Shown: piece by piece, positions 1 through 5,055 of the stretch
Layout: each line of letters begins with the position of its first letter
Numbering within the stretch: the stretch's first letter is position 1
NCBI GenBank assembly: GCA_958437495.1
Contig: CAUBOH010000049.1
Location: 1 to 5,055 of the forward strand
Origin: an uncultured Collinsella sp.
Lineage (GTDB): Bacteria; Actinomycetota; Coriobacteriia; Coriobacteriales; Coriobacteriaceae
Direction: 5' to 3'
DNA length: 5,055 nucleotides
The notes under the pieces: model-generated
Seen by the model: the letters and a program-made list of their open reading frames with translations, nothing else
The model's database searches: none
Told to the model about the DNA's origin: nothing
Position numbers and translations under genes: made by a program

Positions 1-1026
1 CCGCGCACCAACCTGTTCCGCGCCGTGTTCCGCATCCGCTCCGTTGCCGCAGCCGCCATTCACCGCTTCTTCCAGGAGCAGGGCTTTGTCTATGTCAACA
101 CCCCCATCATCACCACGAGTGACTGCGAGGGCGCCGGCGAGATGTTCCGCGTGACCACGCTCGACCCCAAAAACCCGCCCCTCACCGAGGCCGGCGAGGT
201 CGACTGGAGCCAAGACTTCTTTGGCAAGCACGCGAGCCTTACCGTGTCCGGCCAGCTCAACGCCGAGAACTTCGCCATGGCCTTTGGCGACGTGTACACC
301 TTTGGCCCCACCTTCCGTGCCGAGAACTCCAACACCACGCGCCATGCCGCCGAGTTTTGGATGATCGAGCCCGAGATGGCCTTCGCCGACCTCAACGACT
401 ACATGGACAACGCCGAGGCCATGCTCAAGTATGTCCTCAAGGACGTCATGGCAACCTGCCCCGACGAGCTCAATATGCTCAACAAGTTTGTGGACAAGGG
501 TTTGCTCGAGCGCCTGGACCATGTCGCCAACTCCGACTTTGCCCGTGTCACCTACACCGAGGCCGTCGAGATTCTGGAGCAGGCCGTCGCCGCCGGTCAC
601 AAGTTTGACTATCCCGTGAGCTGGGGCATTGACCTGCAGACCGAGCACGAGCGTTTCCTGACCGAGGAGCACTTTAAGCGCCCGACCTTCGTGACCGACT
701 ACCCAGCCGAGATCAAGGCCTTCTACATGCGCATGAACGAGGACGGCAAGACCGTCGCCGCCGCCGACTGCTTGGTTCCCGGTATCGGCGAGATTATCGG
801 CGGCTCCCAGCGCGAGGAGCGCCTGGATCTGCTCGAGGCCCGCATCAAGGACCTGGGTATGAATCCCGAGCAGTACAAGTACTACCTCGATCTGCGTCGC
901 TACGGTTCCTGCAAGCACGCCGGCTACGGTCTGGGCTTCGAGCGCTTGGTGATGTACCTCACCGGCGTGGGCAACATCCGCGACGTCCTGCCGCACCCGC
1001 GCACCGTGGGCAACGCCGACTTCTAA
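1..1026 (+). CDS. asnS: Asparaginyl-tRNA synthetase, C-terminal part (5' end outside window)
   Basis: This class II aminoacyl-tRNA synthetase charges tRNA-Asn with asparagine in the cytoplasm, using ATP. The frame is open from base 1 to a TAA stop, giving 341 residues. The family is usually about 460 residues, so roughly 125 residues, mainly the N-terminal OB-fold anticodon-binding domain, lie upstream; the GTG at 25 is an internal valine codon. Seen directly: motif 1 region (FFQEQGFVYVNTPIITTSD, about 67-123), the CEGAGEMF block typical of AsnRS, motif 2 with FRAEN at 313-327 followed by NTTRHAAEFWMIEPE, and motif 3 with GLGFER at 928-945 followed by GNIRDVLPHPRT. The GNADF C-terminus matches the usual AsnRS end. 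AspRS is less likely because of the CEGAGEMF block and the short C-terminus. A strong terminator follows, so it is probably not cotranscribed with the downstream genes. Confidence 0.97.
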   Translation, partial: PRTNLFRAVFRIRSVAAAAIHRFFQEQGFVYVNTPIITTSDCEGAGEMFRVTTLDPKNPPLTEAGEVDWSQDFFGKHASLTVSGQLNAENFAMAFGDVYTFGPTFRAENSNTTRHAAEFWMIEPEMAFADLNDYMDNAEAMLKYVLKDVMATCPDELNMLNKFVDKGLLERLDHVANSDFARVTYTEAVEILEQAVAAGHKFDYPVSWGIDLQTEHERFLTEEHFKRPTFVTDYPAEIKAFYMRMNEDGKTVAAADCLVPGIGEIIGGSQREERLDLLEARIKDLGMNPEQYKYYLDLRRYGSCKHAGYGLGFERLVMYLTGVGNIRDVLPHPRTVGNADF

Positions 1027-1072
1027 TCGTCGGACGCCAGCTCGCATCGCCACGCGCCAACGCTCATCACAC

Positions 1073-1108
1073 AAGCGTCTCTCGGCATCGGCCGAGAGAC
1101 GCTTTTTT
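1073..1108 (+). terminator. Rho-independent terminator of asnS
   Basis: A perfect inverted repeat with 12 GC-rich base pairs (1075-1086 with 1091-1102, extended by two A-T pairs to 1073-1104) encloses a 4-base ATCG loop and is followed by six T residues (1103-1108). It begins 46 bases after the asnS stop. The other strand lacks a good T run, so it should act mainly on rightward transcripts. Confidence 0.95.
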
Positions 1109-1121
1109 CAACAGCATCCGT

Positions 1122-1143
1122 CAAGCTTTTGGCAAGCTTTTGG
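1122..1143. repeat. Two tandem copies of an 11-base unit
   Basis: The unit CAAGCTTTTGG occurs twice in a row (1122-1132 and 1133-1143) just after the asnS terminator. It could be a small replication-slippage duplication or part of a regulatory region. No matching -10 element stands at a suitable distance, so I do not assign it promoter function. Confidence 0.8.
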
Positions 1144-1285
1144 TCAGTTGAGCAGGCCTGTTGAAAACTTGCTCTACCGTCTGCCGGCACAAACCGACCG
1201 TCCAAGACACCCGGCACCCCCAGGCGGCGGCGACATCTTAGGCTCAAAGCCGCCATCGCCCGGGAACGGAAAGGATGTGGGCGCC
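1144..1285 (+). other. GC-rich leader of the regulator gene, no clear promoter
   Basis: With the tandem repeat and terminator, this is the rest of the 259-base gap between asnS and the regulator. TTGAAA at 1161-1166 resembles a -35 box, but nothing like TATAAT stands 16-18 bases downstream. GGCGGC at 1223-1228 can pair with GCCGCC at 1249-1254, and a smaller GGCT/AGCC hairpin (1241-1251) competes with it; both are weak. The frame upstream of the chosen ATG stays open back to a TTG at 1148, but that stretch is proline- and glycine-rich and lacks a ribosome binding site for the TTG. I read it as untranslated. Confidence 0.5.
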
Positions 1286-2074
1286 ATGACCGAAATCGCT
1301 GTTGAAAACTACGGGACCACCACCAGGGGAGCTGCCTCGCTTGCCGCCTACCGCGCCGTGCGAATTCTGCAGGTCCTGAGCGACCACACCGGCGAAGACA
1401 AAGCCCTACTTCCCGATGAGCTGGCAGAACATCTCGCCCATCCCGATAATCCCGCCCAGATGCCCATCTCGGCAGCACGCCGCAGCATCTACACCGCCAT
1501 TTCCGCACTGCGTCATGCCGGATACGAAATCGAATACAAGCGCGGCGTGGGCTACCGCTTGCTGACTCGCCCGCTCACAGACGAGGAGATCGTTCGCCTG
1601 CACGGCATGGTCATGCGCAACCGTTCCACCCCCATCGCGATTAGAAAGCGCATGGCCAAACACCTTGTCGACATGGCGAGTGTCGACGTTCGCGGCTACC
1701 TCAATGCACCCGAGCCGGCACCGGTCATCTCCGGCGCACCCGCCAAGGGCACCAAACCGCCCGTCACGCGCATCGACGCCTGCGAGCTTATCGAACAGGC
1801 TATAGACCAGGGAACCTCCGTCAGTTTTGACCTCTTGGGATACGGGCCCCATGGCACGGACGAGGCAATCAGGGTGACCATACAGCCGTTTGCCATCAGG
1901 CAGCGAGACGGAATCTCGTATCTGCTGGGTACCGTCCACGACGACCGGGTCATCGACGATACCCTGCGCACCGTAGAGGTCAACCGCATGAGAAACGTCT
2001 GCACGCGTCTGCTCGACGGCAAGAAACTGTTTGCCGCCCTGGACGAGGGGGAGCAGCCCGCGCCCGCCGCCTAA
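1286..2074 (+). CDS. Winged-helix transcriptional regulator with degenerate WYL-type domain
   Basis: The product is a predicted cytoplasmic DNA-binding regulator of 262 residues. Residues about 20-94 look like an HTH_11-type winged helix: a first helix (AAYRAVRILQVLSD), a likely recognition helix at about 62-79 (SAARRSIYTAISALRHAG) and a wing (YEIEYKRGVGYRLL) at 80-93. Residues 97-140 look like the helical linker of YafY/WYL regulators. Residues about 163-242 resemble a WYL ligand-sensing domain: QPFAIRQRDG, then ISYLLGT at 210-216 where the signature W-Y-L would sit (W replaced by S), then LRTVEVNRMRNV, similar to the conserved R-x-x-x-x-x-R-I-x-x-V end. The ATG at 1286 is chosen because GGAAAGGA (1268-1275) lies 10 bases upstream; the in-frame GTG at 1277 is too close to it. 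It is 158 bases upstream of trpX on the same strand, so it may regulate that operon or itself. The effector is unknown. Confidence 0.85.
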   Translation: MTEIAVENYGTTTRGAASLAAYRAVRILQVLSDHTGEDKALLPDELAEHLAHPDNPAQMPISAARRSIYTAISALRHAGYEIEYKRGVGYRLLTRPLTDEEIVRLHGMVMRNRSTPIAIRKRMAKHLVDMASVDVRGYLNAPEPAPVISGAPAKGTKPPVTRIDACELIEQAIDQGTSVSFDLLGYGPHGTDEAIRVTIQPFAIRQRDGISYLLGTVHDDRVIDDTLRTVEVNRMRNVCTRLLDGKKLFAALDEGEQPAPAA

Positions 2075-2141
2075 GTCTTGCCGTTGCCCGCCGAATCCCC
2101 CGCCGTCCATCCGGTTCAGTATTAAAAAACCCGACAGGTTG

Positions 2142-2169
2142 TTGAAAAAATGGACATCGGCGCTACTAT
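2142..2169 (+). promoter_or_regulatory. Vegetative (sigma-70 type) promoter for trpXYZ
   Basis: TTGAAA at 2142-2147 (5 of 6 to TTGACA) and TACTAT at 2164-2169 (4 of 6 to TATAAT) are separated by 16 bases in an AT-richer stretch after the regulator stop. The expected start of transcription is near 2176, giving a leader of about 57 bases before the trpX ATG. No convincing terminator separates the regulator from this point, so some read-through from the regulator gene is possible. Confidence 0.7.
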
Positions 2170-2174
2170 AGACC

Positions 2175-2200
2175 CACTTGCACTTTGTTTGAGTGCAGTG
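2175..2200 (+). promoter_or_regulatory. Imperfect inverted repeat at the trpX transcription start: operator or 5' mRNA hairpin
   Basis: CACT-T-GCACT (2175-2184) pairs with AGTGC-AGTG (2192-2200): nine base pairs with one bulged T and a 7-base loop TTGTTTG. It begins 5 bases after the -10 box, at the predicted first transcribed bases. It could be a repressor operator, since occupancy would block initiation, or a stabilising 5' hairpin in the trpX mRNA. It has no T run, so it is not a terminator. Confidence 0.5.
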
Positions 2201-2220
2201 TTTCCAGCCATTTCTATACT

Positions 2221-2226
2221 GGGGGT
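2221..2226 (+). promoter_or_regulatory. Ribosome binding site deciding the trpX start
   Basis: GGGGGT lies 6 bases before the ATG at 2233. It favours this ATG over the in-frame TTG at 2185, which lies inside the leader hairpin. Another ATG at 2228 is out of frame and stops after two codons (ATG ATA TGA), overlapping the trpX start. Confidence 0.75.
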
Positions 2227-2232
2227 AATGAT

Positions 2233-3213
2233 ATGAAGGACATCACCATCAGCCGCAGGAGCCTTCTGGTCTCTGCCGGCCTGCTCGCGCTCGCTCCGCT
2301 CGCCGGATGCGGCGGCAACTCTGGTTCCGGCTCCGCTGCCGCCGGTTCCGACTACACCGTCGGCGTTCTACAGCTCACCGAACACTCCGCACTCGACGCC
2401 GCCAACGACGGCTTTGTCAAGGCCATCAAGAAGAGCGGTCTCAAGGTCAAGATCGACCAAAAAAATGCCCAGAACGACCAGTCCACGTGTAAGTCCATCG
2501 CCGACAAGTTCGTGGGCGATGGCGTCGACCTGATCTATGCCATCGCTACGCCCGCCGCGCAGGCTGCCGCCGGCGCCACCGCCGATATCCCCATCGTGGG
2601 CTGCGCCATCACCGACTACGCCGCCTCGGGCCTGGTCCAGGACAACGACAAGCCCGGCACCAACGTCACTGGAGCCTCCGACCTCACCCCGGTCGCCGAG
2701 CAGCTCGAGATGATGCAGAAGGTCCTGCCCGACGTTAAGAAGGTCGGCTTGCTCTACTGCACCGCCGAGTCCAACTCCGACGTCCAGATCAAGGCCGCCA
2801 AGAAGGAACTCGACAAGCTGGGCCTGGAGTACACCGACTTCACCGTCTCGAGCTCCAACGAGATCCAGTCCGTCGTCGAATCTGCCGTGGGCAAGGTCGA
2901 CGCACTGTACTCCCCCACCGACAACACCATCGCCGCGGGTGCCTCGCAGGTGGGCCAGATCTGCAGGGAGAACAAGCTCCCCTTCGTGACCGGCGAGGAG
3001 GGCATGTGCAAGGCCGGCGGCCTGTTCACCCTCTCCATCAACTACGAGGACCTGGGCTACGCCGCGGGCGAGATGGCCGTCAAGATTCTGAAGGGCGAGG
3101 CCAAGCCCGAGGATATGCCGATCAAGCACCTCTCGAGCAAGAACCTGGTCGTCGTCAAGAACGACGAGATGGCCGAGGCGCTGGGCATCGACCTCTCCGC
3201 TCTGGACGAGTAG
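2233..3213 (+). CDS. trpX: ABC importer substrate-binding lipoprotein, TrpX family (ABC_sub_bind)
   Basis: The product is the extracellular binding component of a TrpXYZ-type ABC importer: 326 residues, normal for the family. The N-terminus is a lipoprotein signal peptide with lipobox LAGC, placing the lipidated cysteine at residue 26 and leaving a mature chain of about 301 residues that starts with a Gly/Ser/Ala-rich linker. Residues 7-12 (SRRSLL) also resemble a twin-arginine motif. Family hallmarks in order: VGVLQLTEHSALDAA (43-57), KNAQNDQST (77-85), ATPAAQAA (105-112), NVTGASD (144-150), KKVGLLY (169-175) and PTDNT (228-232). These match the periplasmic-binding-protein type 1-like fold of the TrpX family. 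Aromatic amino acids, classically tryptophan, are the family's proposed ligands; the ligand here is inferred, not visible. Five cysteines occur in the mature part (about 86, 124, 176, 244, 259). It is the first gene of the operon, read from the 2142-2169 promoter. Confidence 0.93.
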   Translation: MKDITISRRSLLVSAGLLALAPLAGCGGNSGSGSAAAGSDYTVGVLQLTEHSALDAANDGFVKAIKKSGLKVKIDQKNAQNDQSTCKSIADKFVGDGVDLIYAIATPAAQAAAGATADIPIVGCAITDYAASGLVQDNDKPGTNVTGASDLTPVAEQLEMMQKVLPDVKKVGLLYCTAESNSDVQIKAAKKELDKLGLEYTDFTVSSSNEIQSVVESAVGKVDALYSPTDNTIAAGASQVGQICRENKLPFVTGEEGMCKAGGLFTLSINYEDLGYAAGEMAVKILKGEAKPEDMPIKHLSSKNLVVVKNDEMAEALGIDLSALDE

Positions 3214-3283
3214 CGGCATGCGCGGCGATGTGCCTAGGGCCCATACTCGCGCCGTTGCCATGTTATTCAATATCTGAGCCACA

Positions 3284-3314
3284 GGGGCGAACGCCAAAGA
3301 CCGGCGTTCGCCCT
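3284..3314 (+). promoter_or_regulatory. Strong intercistronic hairpin after trpX (mRNA stabiliser or partial terminator)
   Basis: GGGCGAACGCC (3285-3295) and GGCGTTCGCCC (3303-3313) form a perfect 11-bp stem, extended by a G-U pair at 3284-3314, around a 7-base loop. The downstream bases (GCTTGTTACGG) lack a T run, so full intrinsic termination is unlikely. Its place after the binding-protein gene suggests a 3' stabiliser or attenuator that lets TrpX be made in excess of TrpYZ, as is known for other binding-protein operons. Confidence 0.75.
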
Positions 3315-3322
3315 GCTTGTTA

Positions 3323-3342
3323 CGGATGAGACAAAACATCCG
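3323..3342 (+). repeat. Small inverted repeat downstream of the main hairpin
   Basis: CGGATG (3323-3328) and CATCCG (3337-3342) form a perfect 6-bp stem with an A-rich 8-base loop, 8 bases after the larger hairpin. Alone it is weak; with its neighbour it may form a tandem stem-loop block in the trpXYZ transcript. Confidence 0.45.
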
Positions 3343-3403
3343 GCCGCAGCTCTTTCATGCATTGTTACCGCTATCATGGTGACTCACGTGTCCACCCTAT
3401 CCT

Positions 3404-3410
3404 AGGAGGT
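3404..3410 (+). promoter_or_regulatory. Consensus ribosome binding site of trpY
   Basis: AGGAGGT is a full Shine-Dalgarno match 7 bases before the ATG at 3418. The out-of-frame ATG at 3411 directly abuts it and is too close to be used. Confidence 0.9.
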
Positions 3411-3417
3411 ATGAAGC

Positions 3418-4341
3418 ATGCTCATTGCATTGCAGGGCGCCATTTCGCAGGGCGTCCTCTGGGGCATTATGGTGCTTGGTGTGTTTATCACGTTCCGCCT
3501 GCTCGACATCCCCGATATGACCTGCGACGGCAGCTTTGCCCTCGGCGGCTGTGTCTGCGCCGTACTCATCGTCAACAATAACGTCGACCCGCTGCTCGCC
3601 GTGCTTGCCGGCATGTGCGCCGGTGCCATCGCCGGTGCCGTCACGGGCATCCTGACCACCGTCTTTGAGATCCCCGCGATCCTTGCCGGAATCTTAACGC
3701 AGATCAGCCTGTGGTCCATCAACCTGCGCATCATGGGCAAGTCCAACACGCCCATCCTCGCCAAGGGCACCGTGTTCTCGGCCGTCAGCAACATGACGGG
3801 TCTGCCGCAGTCCACCGTCGCCATCATCCTGGGCATTGTACTGGCCGTGGCCATCGTCGCCATTCTGTACTGGTTCTTTGGTACCGAGATCGGCTCCGCA
3901 CTGCGCGCCACCGGCAACAACGAGTACATGATTCGCGCCCTGGGCGTCAACACCAACTCCACCAAGATGATCGCCCTTGTGCTCTCCAACGCCCTCATCG
4001 GCCTCTCTGGTGCGCTTATCTGCCAGAGCCAAAAGTATGCCGACATTGGCATGGGTACCGGCGCTATCGTTATCGGTCTTGCCGCCATCGTCATCGGCGA
4101 GGTGCTCGGTCGCCTGCTGCCCGGCGGACTCACGCAGTTCTCCGTCCGCCTGGCCTCCGCCGTCTTCGGCTCCGTGGTTTACTTCCTCATCCGCGCCATC
4201 GTACTGCAGCTGGGCATGGACGCCAACGACATGAAGCTGCTCTCCGCCGTGATCGTCGCCGTTGCCCTGTGCGTACCTGTGGTTTGGGAGCGTTACAAGC
4301 TCCGCAGCTCCTACACGAGAGGAGATGAGGCAGATGCTTAA
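3418..4341 (+). CDS. trpY: ABC importer permease, TrpY family (branched-chain-type permease fold)
   Basis: The product is the integral membrane channel of the TrpXYZ importer, 307 residues, a normal length. I count about eight or nine hydrophobic segments: roughly 5-26, 39-53, 58-82, 84-100, 131-153, 182-203, 211-228, 240-264 and 272-290. Family signatures: FRLLDIPDMTCDGSFALGG (26-44), the usual R-x-L-D-x-P-D-x-T-x-D-G-S-F block; AGILTQISLWSINLRIMG (90-107); and GTEIGSALRATGNNEYMIRAL (155-175), which fits the cytoplasmic coupling loop that contacts the ATPase. The set resembles the uncharacterised LivH-like permeases found next to TrpX-type binding proteins rather than true branched-chain amino acid permeases. 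The start is fixed by AGGAGGT at 3404-3410. Its last 8 bases overlap trpZ, indicating translational coupling. The C-terminal tail after about residue 290 is charged and probably cytoplasmic. Confidence 0.93.
   Translation: MLIALQGAISQGVLWGIMVLGVFITFRLLDIPDMTCDGSFALGGCVCAVLIVNNNVDPLLAVLAGMCAGAIAGAVTGILTTVFEIPAILAGILTQISLWSINLRIMGKSNTPILAKGTVFSAVSNMTGLPQSTVAIILGIVLAVAIVAILYWFFGTEIGSALRATGNNEYMIRALGVNTNSTKMIALVLSNALIGLSGALICQSQKYADIGMGTGAIVIGLAAIVIGEVLGRLLPGGLTQFSVRLASAVFGSVVYFLIRAIVLQLGMDANDMKLLSAVIVAVALCVPVVWERYKLRSSYTRGDEADA
4317..4324 (+). promoter_or_regulatory. Ribosome binding site deciding the trpZ start
   Basis: GAGAGGAG lies inside the 3' end of trpY, 9 bases before the ATG at 4334. 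An in-frame ATG at 4325, which would add M-R-Q, abuts the site with no spacing and is unlikely to be used. Confidence 0.75.
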
Positions 4342-5055
4342 GCTCTCGCACGTCAAGAAGACCTTTAACAAGGGCACCGTCACCGAGAAGCGCGCGCTCA
4401 CCGGTGTCGACCTCACCCTTAACGACGGCGACTTTGTAACCGTGATTGGCGGCAACGGCGCCGGCAAGTCCACGCTGCTCAACATGATCGCCGGCGTATA
4501 TCCGCTCGATTCGGGTGTCATCGAGCTCGACGGCACCGACATCTCGCGTCTGAGCGAGTCGCAGCGCGCCAAGTACCTGGGCCGCGTGTTCCAGGACCCC
4601 ATGCGCGGCACCGCAGCCGACATGCAAATTGCCGAGAACCTGGCCCTCGCCAAGCGCCGCGGCCAGCATCGCGGTCTTTCGTGGGGCGTCACCAAGGCCG
4701 AGAAGGACGAGTACGTTGAGCTGCTCAAGCGCCTGGACCTTGGTCTGGACACACGCCTTAACGCTAAGGTCGGCCTGCTCTCGGGCGGCCAGCGCCAGGC
4801 ACTCACCCTGCTCATGGCCACGCTCACCAAGCCGCGCCTGCTGCTGCTCGACGAGCACACGGCGGCCCTCGACCCCAAGACGGCATCAAAGGTGCTCAAC
4901 CTGACCGAGGAGATCGTCGACGAGAACCACCTGACCACGCTCATGGTCACGCACAACATGAACGACGCCATCCGTCTGGGCAACCGTCTGATCATGATGC
5001 ACGAGGGCCACGTGATCTACGATGTGGCAGGCGATGAGAAGAAGTCGCTCACCGT
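4334..5055 (+). CDS. trpZ: ABC importer ATPase, TrpZ family (3' end outside window)
   Basis: The product is the cytoplasmic nucleotide-binding subunit that powers the TrpXYZ importer. The frame is open to the window edge: 240 residues visible, with perhaps 15-25 missing compared with usual lengths near 260. All catalytic motifs are intact: Walker A GGNGAGKST (39-47), Q-loop glutamine 87 in RVFQDP, signature LSGGQ (149-153) followed by RQA, Walker B LLLLDE (169-174) with catalytic Glu 174, D-loop ALD (178-180), and H-switch His 207 in VTHN. The variant LLLDEHTAALDPKT after Walker B, with His following the catalytic Glu, is the form I associate with the ATPases paired with TrpX/TrpY-type proteins. 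The gene overlaps trpY by 8 bases and is probably translated from the same transcript. Residues 107-121 form a basic, glycine-containing insertion in the helical subdomain. Confidence 0.94.
   Translation, partial: MLKLSHVKKTFNKGTVTEKRALTGVDLTLNDGDFVTVIGGNGAGKSTLLNMIAGVYPLDSGVIELDGTDISRLSESQRAKYLGRVFQDPMRGTAADMQIAENLALAKRRGQHRGLSWGVTKAEKDEYVELLKRLDLGLDTRLNAKVGLLSGGQRQALTLLMATLTKPRLLLLDEHTAALDPKTASKVLNLTEEIVDENHLTTLMVTHNMNDAIRLGNRLIMMHEGHVIYDVAGDEKKSLT

Larger units (their letters stand above)
3214..3417 (+). other. trpX-trpY intercistronic spacer
   Basis: This 204-base gap is long for an ABC operon whose next two genes overlap. It contains the hairpins at 3284-3314 and 3323-3342 and the trpY ribosome binding site. 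I see no promoter: TTGCCA (3255-3260) and TTGTTA (3362-3367) have no -10-like sequence about 17 bases downstream. A frame starting at the ATG at 3411 runs through the trpY start region but is out of frame with trpY and gives an Arg/His-rich shadow protein. Confidence 0.7.

Noticed and set aside
1158..1169. DnaA box-like TTTTCAACA (reverse strand) suggesting an origin
   Set aside because: Only 7 of 9 matches to TTATCCACA, with no cluster, no AT-rich unwinding region, and no dnaA or dnaN nearby.
1148..1285. Extended N-terminus of the regulator from TTG at 1148
   Set aside because: The extra 46 residues are Pro/Gly/Arg-rich and unlike an HTH start, there is no ribosome binding site before the TTG, and a good one precedes the ATG at 1286.
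1406..2110. Minus-strand open frame of 234 codons opposite the regulator
   Set aside because: No domain is recognisable and the composition is typical of antisense frames; the + strand winged-helix protein explains the region.
2127..2143. Possible terminator between the regulator and trpX (AACC...GGTT near the A run)
   Set aside because: The stem is only 4 bp and is not followed by a T run on the + strand; it overlaps the trpX promoter region.
2215..2220. TATACT as a second -10 box before trpX
   Set aside because: The nearest -35-like TTGAGT (2189-2194) is 20 bases away, and transcription starting from it would leave almost no leader and exclude the ribosome binding site.
2368..3339. Minus-strand open frame of 323 codons opposite trpX
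   Set aside because: It is a shadow of the GC-rich trpX gene: low-complexity Val/Leu/Gly/Asp-rich product with no recognisable domain, and it overlaps a well-supported gene and its promoter-proximal spacer.
3694..4995. Minus-strand open frame of 433 codons opposite trpY and trpZ
   Set aside because: It crosses two well-supported genes on the other strand, has a Ser/Arg-rich then Gly/Asp/His-rich composition, and shows no motif or ribosome binding site.

Overview
The window looks like an ordinary chromosomal stretch from a GC-rich anaerobic actinobacterium, most likely a Coriobacteriia member such as Collinsella. That placement is inferred from the GC-rich codon use, the protein sequences and the gene content; no search was run. 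All recognisable genes lie on the + strand, and nothing suggests a mobile element, a CRISPR array or an RNA gene.

Layout. Positions 1-1026 hold the C-terminal part of asnS (asparaginyl-tRNA synthetase), whose 5' end is outside the window, followed by a strong intrinsic terminator (1073-1108). A 259-base gap (1027-1285) carries a short tandem repeat and a GC-rich leader but no promoter I can defend. It leads to a 262-residue winged-helix regulator with a degenerate WYL-type C-terminal domain (1286-2074). A good vegetative promoter (-35 at 2142-2147, -10 at 2164-2169) and a hairpin or operator at the expected transcription start come before a three-gene ABC importer: lipoprotein trpX (2233-3213), permease trpY (3418-4341) and ATPase trpZ (4334 to the window edge). 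A 204-base spacer with one perfect 11-bp hairpin and a second smaller one separates trpX from trpY. trpY and trpZ overlap by 8 bases.

How they work together. TrpX, anchored on the outer face of the membrane, should capture the ligand and deliver it to the TrpY channel, with TrpZ hydrolysing ATP. The family is annotated as a tryptophan or aromatic amino acid importer, but the substrate here is inferred from family resemblance only. The regulator just upstream is a plausible but unproven controller of the operon. The leader is too short for a T-box, so control, if any, is probably by a DNA-binding protein. I found no clearly novel system. The points most worth checking are the two hairpin sites, the regulator-transporter link, and the Tat-like lipoprotein signal on TrpX.
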